Shown here one piece after another: positions 9,701 through 13,034 of a stretch of DNA of 13,034 nucleotides (positions within the stretch are counted from its first letter, which is position 1; each line of letters begins with the position of its first letter). Made by a program: the position numbers and the translations under genes. The DNA comes from Cephalothrix simula (Eukaryota > Nemertea > Palaeonemertea > Archinemertea > Cephalotrichidae): positions 1-13,034 of the forward strand of contig JAXIUW010155559.1 of NCBI GenBank assembly GCA_035591015.1, given 5' to 3'. The notes beneath the pieces were generated by a model that did not search any database, was not told where the DNA came from, and saw nothing but the letters and a program-made list of their open reading frames with translations.

Positions 9701-12538
9701 TTAGGTCGGAAATGACGTTCCATAACAATAATCACAGTTTTTATAACGGAAATGATGTTCCAAATAATAATCACACTTTTTAAGAAGGAAATGACGTTCA
9801 ATAACAATAATCACATTTTTTAAGACGGAAATGACGGTCCGTTACAATAGTCACAGTTTTTAAGACGGAAATGACGTTCCGCAACAATAAATAGGTCAGT
9901 TTTGAAAACAAAGAGTTTTTTAAGACGTTCAGAAGTTTTATGACGGAAAATAAAACATTTCAAAGACTGAAATTACGTTTAAAAAGCCTTTAAACCTACA
10001 TGACACATTTTATGTACTCACTTTTCAAGGTACTTATTCAGCCCATATTCAAGCATTGTCATTAAATTAGTATCCTCTTGAGGATGAATATCAAATCCAA
10101 CGCAGTCACTCATCTATAAATAAAAAAATAAATTGAATATTTACGTATAACCATGACATTAAATGTTTCATATTTCCTATGGAACGCTCCACCTCTACGT
10201 TGTATCAAAGCCCTTGTCCTACCTGCTCCCAATGCCGATCTCTGATACCAGGATTACAGATGCAGCTTAAGATTGGCATGTGCTGCTTGAATTTATCAAT
10301 TTTTCCTTTGACACTTTCAGCAATACGTCTAGGTCCAACTTGGTCACCAAATGTTTTTGTTAACTTATGCATGTTTCTCCACATATCACTGATTTCATTT
10401 TCGATGTCTTCGGCATTCAAATCCAAGAATGGACCTTTAAAAAATCAAATAAAATAATTAACAAATATTGAATTGTAGATTAAGTTTCCAAAAATCGGTA
10501 AAACATTTGACAAAATACCGTAAAATGGGGGCTATTAGGGACATCGGGGTAATTAGGGACAGTCAAATTAAAAAATAAAGTTTGAGTTATCTCAAGGCAC
10601 TAATTTCATAAGCAAAATAATAACGAAAAAATTTTAAATATATCGTAATTTTTACTGTCCCTAATAGCTCCATATTACGGTACACGTTTTAGTAAATAAA
10701 ATCCTTTTTTATTTTTGCAAAACAAAAGGTAATAAAAACGCATTAGTGTGCTAAGCATTGGTAAAGCGTAACCACGGTAACCAGAACGGTTCGGTTAGTA
10801 TGAAACAATTCAATTTTTTAGCAAAAGATAACGAAGCAATATGATTTCATAAGTTAGAAAGCTACAAACCTCCTAAATAGAAAAGAAGTATGAAATAATT
10901 AATAGAATGACTTAGTTTTAGCCCATGATACGTATATCAAAAAGATAGAAACATAGATCACAAGAATTGTTTATAGAAGTTAAAACTACATGTACTAAGA
11001 CTATATATAACTAACTACAGCAGAATATATGAAGGTTTAGATAGTTTTAAAAAACAATCTATAAAGCACGATAAATCAACTACGCTACAGATCGTCTATG
11101 GAACGCCAAATTGTCAAAAATCTTAATTTACTCGCAAATATTTCACTTTAATTTTCTAATAGTTTTTTTTTACCATCCAATCAGAGTACAAAGGTTAAGT
11201 CACATAATGTACCTTTCCTATCGCGTACGATACCGGTGCCAAAGGGATGTCTGTCCGGTGGGGATGGTGGTTCTGGTTTTTTACTTTGTAAAGTGTCGAC
11301 GAAGGAAGCCAAGGATGAATGCTCTCTCTAGGGATTTACCAATAAATGTTAGGTAATACATGACTAATAAGAATCATACATTAGTAAATGACTATCTAAG
11401 TGAGTGATTGATGTACGGAGCCCGTCTCTTAGTTTAGACATTCTGCGGTACACTGGGTGCCTATATAAGCTCTCCGGAGGAGCCGACGTGCGCCACCAAA
11501 GTCGTTTAATCACCGTCATGTGCACCCTCAGGCCTTTGATATTCCAGTGAGAGGACAATGGGGACCAGAATCTTGTGTTCAGTGCTGAAGCTCGAACCCA
11601 TGACCCTCCGATTATGAGCCAAATCATTTACCAACTGAGCAGTTCCTCAGGCCGCTACAAATTAAGTCTTCTTATTTCTGGCGATAGAAAAATTTATTCT
11701 TCCGAGGAGCGATTTTTCGATGAAAAATTGAGCCTTTCAACAATTTGGCGTTCCATTATCACTGTCCCAGTTGAATGAAAAAAGATCATCATATATGTGA
11801 AAATTTCCGAGAAATTTCCCGATTAAATACACATGTACTTGCCACATTATATAATAGTCTCAGTCAATATGTATATCATACTTTTTCTTGAAAATTAATA
11901 TTTTTAAAGTAATCGCTCAATTAGTTTTGACATATACCAAACGTAATACTAAAATCGGGCAGTGATTGATTATTTCAATGCACACTTAGTATTATTAGCG
12001 AGTACAGCTGGACTTAGTATAGTATGTGAAATTCAGTATTGTGGACGGATTTATTTTTTTATTCAACGGGAAAATTTTATTTTTAAATTCTGGAATATAC
12101 AAATCATCTGAGGCTATTTGATAATTGGGTAAGTACATTCATTTTCAAAAAAAAAATTATATTTATTTGAACGGGAATCGTCACATATATGTTGATCATT
12201 TTTCATTCTACAAGGACAGTAACACAGTATTTATAAAGATATTTTAAGGCAAATATCTTAAGTTCCTTTATAAGTTATGTTAAATTGTGTGAAAATGGGT
12301 ACCTACCGTTAAGCCAAGTTTCGTGTTTTGTATGAAACGTTAGAGCTGTTCTCCATAATTTGTCATAAGGATCCTTTGCTTGAAACATAAGTTGTAATTG
12401 AGGAAAGTTCGTTATCTCCCATTCAAGTAATTGTTCTTCAAGATTCAATTGTGCTAATTCATCTCTAGCAGCTTCGAGGTTCTCGTCAAGTTTCGTGAGT
12501 TGTTCAACGTTGGCTTTCATCTCATCTAAACTCATAAT
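492..12538 (-). CDS. DNAH3: Axonemal dynein heavy chain, inner-arm single-headed class, probable DNAH3 orthologue (partial, 15 exons)
   Basis: This is the force-generating heavy chain of an inner dynein arm, which hydrolyses ATP to slide doublet microtubules in motile cilia and flagella. Fifteen exons join in frame to 959 residues plus one base. Residues 1 to about 500 are the linker (DHC_N2-type), with the hallmark CFEGI at 391-395. AAA1 follows at about 580-800: Walker A GPAGTGKT at 619-626, Walker B FDE at 670-672, sensor I Asn722 within [10 protein letters not shown], and a probable sensor II segment near [12 protein letters not shown]2 has P-loop GDPMGGKT at 900-907. All ATPase residues visible in AAA1 are intact, so the copy looks functional. 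Full family members are about 4,000 residues, so this is roughly a quarter; both ends lie outside. Wording such as [18 protein letters not shown] and [17 protein letters not shown] favours DNAH3 over DNAH7 and DNAH12, from memory only. Dynein heavy chain identity is near certain; the paralogue is about 75% sure. Confidence 0.95.
715..1101 (-). other. Intron 14
   Basis: GTATGA donor at 1101 and AG acceptor at 716-715. Positions 960-1060 hold a degenerate direct repeat built on AATTCCCTGAC (988 and 1018), followed by TTTCCCGAATTTCCAGG. This kind of sequence recurs in invertebrate repeats, but I cannot name the family. Confidence 0.75.
1102..1456 (-). CDS. DNAH3: Dynein heavy chain exon 14 (end of AAA1, start of AAA2)
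   Basis: The longest exon here, 355 bp: it completes Arg767 and encodes residues 768-885. [30 protein letters not shown] is the conserved C-terminal part of AAA1 (written in two blocks), probably including the sensor II arginine. [20 protein letters not shown] then leads to AAA2. Acceptor AG is at 1457-1458; donor GTATGA follows position 1102; it exits in phase 0. Confidence 0.96.
1501..1600 (+). repeat. 20-bp tandem repeat, block A (TGTTGCTAAGGAAAATCTC)
   Basis: Five degenerate units start near 1501, 1523, 1544, 1562 and 1581. The clearest are TGTTCGGTAACTAAGGAAAT, TGTTGCTAGGAACGCTCC and TGTCGCTAAGGAAAATCTCC. The period is 18-22 bp. A second block of the same unit lies about 400 bp downstream. 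Confidence 0.65.
2001..2066 (+). repeat. 20-bp tandem repeat, block B
   Basis: Units near 2001, 2021 (TGTTGCTAAGGAAAAAAACC), 2044 and 2052 (CGTTGATAGGGTAAA) repeat the block A motif in the same orientation. Confidence 0.55.
2160..2251 (-). CDS. DNAH3: Dynein heavy chain exon 13 (AAA1)
   Basis: A 92-bp exon encoding residues 737-766 ([20 protein letters not shown] then [10 protein letters not shown]) plus two bases of Arg767. It was found by continuity from [19 protein letters not shown] is a hallmark of AAA1. Acceptor AG is at 2252-2253; donor GTCAGT follows position 2160. Confidence 0.93.
2462..2752 (-). CDS. DNAH3: Dynein heavy chain exon 12 (AAA1 Walker B and sensor I)
   Basis: Encodes residues 640-736, 97 codons in phase 0 at both ends. 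[20 protein letters not shown] is followed by [20 protein letters not shown], which holds the Walker B Asp671 and catalytic Glu672. [13 protein letters not shown] and [19 protein letters not shown] hold sensor I Asn722. Acceptor AG is at 2753-2754; donor GTACTA follows position 2462. A 210-bp intron (2252-2461) follows, in which I see nothing notable. Confidence 0.97.
2835..2930. repeat. Pentanucleotide microsatellite (AAATT)n
   Basis: About 19 near-perfect AAATT units with one interruption (AATAAATTAA near 2911). It fills almost half of the 213-bp intron 11 (2753-2965), between the Walker A and Walker B exons. The transcript strand reads (AATTT)n. Its near purity suggests it is young or still changing length. 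Confidence 0.97.
2966..3074 (-). CDS. DNAH3: Dynein heavy chain exon 11 (AAA1 Walker A)
   Basis: A 109-bp exon that completes Arg603 and encodes residues 604-639. It carries the main catalytic P-loop, GPAGTGKT (positions 3028 to 3005), within [20 protein letters not shown]. This loop binds the ATP whose hydrolysis powers the stroke. The Lys and Thr are intact. Acceptor AG is at 3075-3076; donor GTATGA follows position 2966; it exits in phase 0. Confidence 0.97.
3273..3362 (+). repeat. 30-bp minisatellite core
   Basis: Three units at exact 30-bp spacing: ATCGATGTCC at 3291, ATCAATGTCC at 3321 and ATCAATGTCA at 3351, each preceded by a CAAAGGC-like block and a GATATTGC-like block. A fourth, decayed unit follows from 3363. 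Confidence 0.85.
3482..3635 (+). repeat. Decayed units of the 30-bp minisatellite
   Basis: GGATATCCCAAAGGCTGACC then CATGTCCCC (3482-3510), GATATCTCATCGGCAAGGCA then AAGGCGCATCAAC, and GATATCTCAGCAAAATCGAT then GTTCC (about 3600-3626) preserve the GATATC, AAAGGC and ATC-ATGTCC order with insertions. They extend the array over about 360 bp. Confidence 0.6.
3679..3680 (-). other. Non-canonical GC 5' splice site of intron 10
   Basis: The junction reads TTACAG then GCAAGTTT on the minus strand. Apart from the C at intron position +2 it is a near-consensus donor (AG before the cut, AAGT after), the usual profile of functional GC-AG introns. Arg603 is restored only with this cut: AG plus A from exon 11, giving [11 protein letters not shown]. 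Confidence 0.85.
3681..3879 (-). CDS. DNAH3: Dynein heavy chain exon 10 (start of AAA1)
   Basis: Completes Ala537, encodes residues 538-602 and two bases of Arg603. [13 protein letters not shown] and [20 protein letters not shown] lead directly into the AAA1 ATPase. Acceptor AG is at 3880-3881. The reading phase needed by exon 11 places the exon end at 3681, followed by GCAAGT instead of GT. The nearest GT (3676-3675) would shift the frame. Confidence 0.94.
4066..4180 (-). CDS. DNAH3: Dynein heavy chain exon 9 (linker to AAA1)
   Basis: A 115-bp exon encoding residues 499-536 ([20 protein letters not shown] then [18 protein letters not shown]) and one base of Ala537. [10 protein letters not shown] and LGAL-ViDVHARDV are standard dynein sequence just before AAA1. 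Acceptor AG is at 4181-4182; donor GTAAGT follows position 4066. The open frame on the opposite strand here is a shadow. A 186-bp intron (3880-4065) follows. Confidence 0.93.
4181..5103 (-). other. Intron 8
   Basis: GTAAGT donor at 5103 and AG acceptor at 4182-4181. AT-rich. It has a C-rich run (about 4422-4436), one TACATGTA (4402) and otherwise unique-looking sequence. No exon, RNA gene or clear element is seen. Confidence 0.75.
5104..5310 (-). CDS. DNAH3: Dynein heavy chain exon 8 (end of linker)
   Basis: Encodes residues 430-498 ([20 protein letters not shown] through MQEPDGMD), phase 0 at both ends. [20 protein letters not shown] matches the conserved W-V-x-x-W-P-G-Q landmark near the linker C-terminus. 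The open frame runs past a strong donor (GTAAGT after 5104); the intronic extension is not coding. Acceptor AG is at 5311-5312. Confidence 0.94.
5388..5415. repeat. (AAT)n microsatellite
   Basis: Eight or so AAT/ATA units followed by AAC-interrupted units. Confidence 0.9.
5536..5633 (+). repeat. Degenerate tandem repeat of about 20 bp
   Basis: Four similar stretches: CATCCGTGTTAATCGGAGAT (5536), AATCCGTTTTCTCGGGTATA (5573), CATCCTGTTTCGCGGAGATC (5595) and CATCCAGATTCACGGATAA (5615). The last three are close to tandem. Confidence 0.5.
6141..6342 (-). CDS. DNAH3: Dynein heavy chain exon 7 (linker, [13 protein letters not shown] and CFEGI motifs)
   Basis: Completes Arg362 and encodes residues 363-429. 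[19 protein letters not shown] and HLKKCFEGI are near-invariant linker motifs, which contact the motor ring. The exon ends PAKAK. Acceptor AG is at 6343-6344; donor GTAAGA follows position 6141; it exits in phase 0. Two plus-strand open frames over this exon are antisense shadows. Confidence 0.95.
6343..7081 (-). other. Intron 6
   Basis: GTATGC donor at 7081 and AG acceptor at 6344-6343. Positions 6415-6600 are GC-richer than the surroundings and may be a decayed repeat. On the minus strand GGTTTAAGTCC (about 6485-6495) resembles a pol III B box, but no convincing A box accompanies it. ATTTACTGGGGTTCT-like sequence is shared with 9533-9547. An AT simple repeat lies at 7008-7071. Confidence 0.7.
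7008..7071. repeat. AT-rich simple repeat (ATTG/ATTA/ATCA)n
   Basis: GATCAATTA is repeated, then ATTAATTGATTGATTGATTA and further ATTGATTA units. It sits directly upstream of the exon 6 donor, only about 10 bp into intron 6. Confidence 0.9.
7082..7344 (-). CDS. DNAH3: Dynein heavy chain exon 6 (linker, QATWLYLEP motif)
   Basis: Encodes residues 275-361 and two bases of Arg362. It opens [20 protein letters not shown], the best-known linker signature of dynein heavy chains, and ends EKKRLYFPR across the junction. The first residue is Cys (TGT), where I recall Val in most relatives. Acceptor AG is at 7345-7346; donor GTATGC follows position 7082. Confidence 0.95.
7345..8194 (-). other. Intron 5
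   Basis: GTAATT donor at 8194 and AG acceptor at 7346-7345. About two thirds of it is the MITE-like element at 7466-8041. The rest is AT-rich without recognisable features. Confidence 0.8.
7466..8041. mobile_element. MITE-like non-autonomous DNA transposon with inverted termini, about 575 bp
   Basis: The left end (7466-7510) reads GCCCGGC, then TCTCATAT, TTAGGGGTAT, GGAAC. The right end, inverted (8041 down to 8001), reads CCCGGCC, then TTCTCATAT, TAGGGGTAT, GAAAC, in the same order over about 45 bp. TA flanks both sides (7464-7465 and 8042-8043). A subterminal copy, TATGCCCCTACTATGCG-GAAAA, lies at about 7692. An internal direct repeat (TAAGCC-TAATCAGCCGATTTTC at about 7727 and TAAGACGGAATTAGCCAATT at about 7886) is spaced 160 bp apart. 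There is no transposase frame. The superfamily is unknown; TA flanks fit Tc1/mariner-like insertion. Confidence 0.65.
8195..8365 (-). CDS. DNAH3: Dynein heavy chain exon 5 (linker)
   Basis: Encodes residues 218-274, [20 protein letters not shown] through EWLK, a complete 57-codon exon in phase 0 at both ends. It contains the conserved [13 protein letters not shown] segment of the linker. Acceptor AG is at 8366-8367; donor GTAATT follows position 8195. Confidence 0.95.
8366..9001 (-). other. Intron 4
   Basis: GTGAGT donor at 9001 and AG acceptor at 8367-8366. It contains the probable SINE fragment (8728-8795) and an imperfect hairpin, TTGCACTGTTTTT (8563) against AAAAAACGTGCAA (ending 8616). 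TTTCAAAATGGCGAAAA at about 8921 shares its core with 12588. Confidence 0.75.
8728..8795 (+). mobile_element. Probable SINE body fragment, same family
   Basis: GTCCTCCCGAGAGCTCATGC, then ATAGGTATATTGTAGCGCGG and TATGTCGAGGCTTAGAAG, lines up with the distal body of copy 1 (GGAGAGCTCAAGCC, GTACCGCGGTATGTC at about 365-412) and copy 2. The tRNA-like head and the CCGTACATCAATCA tail are missing. It is likely a decayed or truncated insertion in intron 4. Confidence 0.5.
9002..9116 (-). CDS. DNAH3: Dynein heavy chain exon 4 (linker)
   Basis: A 115-bp exon that completes Lys179 and encodes residues 180-217 ([20 protein letters not shown] then [18 protein letters not shown]). The [10 protein letters not shown] segment is a strong family signature. 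Acceptor AG is at 9117-9118 and donor GTGAGT follows position 9002. It exits in phase 0. Confidence 0.92.
9117..10021 (-). other. Intron 3
   Basis: GTGAGT donor at 10021 and AG acceptor at 9118-9117. It contains the 40-bp minisatellite. The remainder (9119-9650) is AT-rich with poly-T runs and shows nothing else. Confidence 0.8.
9665..9900 (+). repeat. 40-bp minisatellite, six units with GGAAATGACGTTCC
   Basis: Units begin at about 9667, 9708, 9748, 9787, 9827 and 9867, so the period is 39-41 bp. The consensus is GGAAATGACGTTCC, then R-TAACAATARTCACA, then GTTTTTAAGAC. The GGAA and TTCC flanks make the first 14 bp an imperfect palindrome around TGACGT. Fading pieces (TTTTTTAAGACGTTC, TATGACGGAAA) continue to about 9950. 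Confidence 0.93.
10022..10113 (-). CDS. DNAH3: Dynein heavy chain exon 3 (linker)
   Basis: A 92-bp exon encoding residues 149-178 ([20 protein letters not shown] then [10 protein letters not shown]) plus two bases of Lys179. It was too short to stand out as an open frame and was found by continuity after HWEQ. Acceptor AG lies at 10114-10115 and donor GTGAGT follows position 10022. Confidence 0.9.
10223..10434 (-). CDS. DNAH3: Dynein heavy chain exon 2 (linker)
   Basis: This exon completes Gly78 and encodes residues 79-148, ending IRDRHWEQ. The RDRHWEQ or KDRHWEE segment is a conserved linker landmark of axonemal dyneins. Acceptor AG is at 10435-10436 and donor GTAGGA follows position 10223. 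It exits in phase 0. An open frame on the plus strand across this exon is an antisense shadow. A short 109-bp intron (10114-10222) separates it from exon 3. Confidence 0.93.
10518..10680. mobile_element. Short MITE with terminal inverted repeats, 163 bp
   Basis: The left terminus CCGTAAAATGGGGGCTATTA then GGGACA matches the inverted right terminus CCGTAATATGGAGCTATTAG then GGACA, with two substitutions over about 26 bp. TA lies directly outside each end (10516-10517 and 10681-10682), consistent with a TA target duplication. The left side repeats TTAGGGACA at about 10552. The interior is AT-rich and non-coding. Confidence 0.8.
11399..11653 (-). mobile_element. SINE copy 2 with tRNA-Met-like head
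   Basis: Read on the minus strand it parallels copy 1 from head to tail: GCTCAGTTGGTAA (A box), anticodon loop CTCATAA (CAT, Met-like), GGGTTCGAGCTTC (B box, 11587-11599), ACACAAGATTCTGGTC, ATATCAAAGGCCTG (11529-11542), ATTAAACGAC, GGAGAGCTTATA, GTACCGC, and tail CCGTACATCAATCA. By eye the copies agree at about three quarters of positions with a few indels, so both are old. It sits in the 1.9-kb intron 1, antisense to copy 1. A minus-strand open frame here is SINE noise. Confidence 0.83.
12307..12538 (-). CDS. DNAH3: Dynein heavy chain exon 1 of window (linker N-terminal part)
   Basis: This exon encodes residues 1-77 ([20 protein letters not shown] onward) and the first base of Gly78. It begins after AG at 12539-12540 and ends before donor GTAGGT. 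The sequence is charged and helical, leading to [11 protein letters not shown], a typical stretch before or at the start of the linker. The internal ATG at 12535 is not taken as a start, because the family continues upstream and a splice acceptor immediately precedes it. Phase in 0, phase out 1. Confidence 0.9.
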
Positions 12539-13034
12539 CTAAATTTAACAAATATAATTTATATTAAATACTCTAATGACGTCATAATTCAAAATGGCGC
12601 CTAAAAATACAATTGATTATAATAATGAACCAAAATTATTAAAAACCCATCTGCATTTTGGGCTACTTAAAACAGGGGACCCAAAAAATTCCCTTAATTC
12701 TAGGAGCTTATGGTATATTTTTCTTTCAATTTTAGATGAAACATTTACCCAATACTGTACATATTGTTTCAAAATTATTATTTCTTATCTAATAGAAAAA
12801 AATAGGCAATCACTAAAGCATATAAAATAAAAGCACCCTGACTTAGCTAACTACAATGAGGAATGCGAATATGGAAAATAGAAAACCTTGACTAACATAA
12901 TCAAACTTTAATTGCTTAGTTAGTTCTCTAATTATAAAAATATAGTACCTAAAATTTATATGGGTTCAAACTACAGTTCCATTTAGTACACGTTTCCTAT
13001 CTCATTTGAGGCCCTTTTTCGACCCGAAATATTC
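12539..13034 (-). other. End of an upstream intron (incomplete)
   Basis: It ends with AG at 12540-12539 (TTAAATTTAG). It contains TGACGTCA (12577-12584) followed by AAAATGGCGCC (12591). A 78-codon plus-strand frame starts at that ATG, but its composition is low-complexity and nothing is recognised. The rest is AT-rich. Confidence 0.65.

Larger units (their letters stand above)
10435..12306 (-). other. Intron 1 of window, 1.87 kb
   Basis: GTAGGT donor at 12306 and AG acceptor at 10436-10435. It holds the short TA-flanked MITE (10518-10680) and SINE copy 2 (11399-11653). The protein sequence is continuous across it (HETWLNGPFLDL), so no exon is missing inside. 10690-11390 and 11660-12300 are AT-rich without supported features. 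Confidence 0.85.

Noticed and set aside
9625-9807. Minus-strand 60-codon frame
   Set aside because: Arises from the 40-bp minisatellite.
9665-9900. CRISPR array
   Set aside because: The whole unit repeats, spacers included, and the host is an animal; this is a minisatellite.
10179-10457. Plus-strand 92-codon gene
   Set aside because: Antisense shadow of dynein exon 2 (10223-10434).
11111-11356. Plus-strand 81-codon frame ending in a basic stretch (KCRRRKPR)
   Set aside because: It looks like a chance membrane-like and basic composition. I recognise no family and see no splice or promoter support.
12533-12535. ATG in exon 1 as the translation start
   Set aside because: A splice acceptor lies three bases upstream, and dynein heavy chains have several hundred more residues before the linker.
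12594-12830. Plus-strand 78-codon gene
   Set aside because: It has AT-driven composition, no recognisable motif and a position inside an intron; only the ATGGCG context is suggestive.

Overview
The window is metazoan nuclear DNA: AT-rich, intron-dense, with SINE, MITE-like and tandem-repeat insertions. One gene dominates. It is a 15-exon internal part of an axonemal dynein heavy chain, read on the minus strand from about 12538 down to 492. Splicing the 15 exons at the sites listed gives 2,878 coding bases (959 residues plus one base) with no stop and compatible phases at all 14 internal junctions. The protein matches the single-headed inner-arm class (DNAH3/7/12). From remembered family sequence it looks closest to DNAH3, and I could not run an alignment to confirm this. 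The host must be an animal with motile cilia or flagella. Abundant intronic TACATGTA, a tRNA-headed SINE and TA-flanked MITE-like elements suggest a marine invertebrate, but I cannot name the phylum.

Layout in gene order (high to low coordinate). 12539-13034 is the end of an upstream intron. Exons 1-8 (12538-5104) encode the linker region that joins the tail to the motor ring. Exons 9-10 (4180-3681) lead into AAA1. Exon 11 (3074-2966) carries the AAA1 Walker A. Exon 12 (2752-2462) carries Walker B and sensor I. Exons 13-14 (2251-1102) finish AAA1 and start AAA2. Exon 15 (714-492) carries the AAA2 P-loop. 1-491 is the start of the next intron. The gene's start, tail, AAA3-6, stalk and C-terminus lie outside the window.

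The introns hold the accessory content: two copies of one SINE with a tRNA-Met-like head (191-445 plus strand, 11399-11653 minus strand) and a probable third fragment (8728-8795); two TA-flanked elements with inverted termini (7466-8041 and 10518-10680); a 40-bp minisatellite (9665-9900); a 30-bp minisatellite (3273-3362, with decayed units to about 3635); a split 20-bp repeat (1501-1600, 2001-2066); a pentanucleotide microsatellite in a 213-bp intron; and a GC-AG intron (3075-3680).

I found no second protein-coding gene, functional tRNA gene, CRISPR array or prokaryotic-type feature. Plus-strand open frames are antisense shadows of exons or intronic noise. The most re-examinable items are the SINE family, the 575-bp inverted-terminus element, the GC donor and the TACATGTA excess. 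I see no convincing new biological system.
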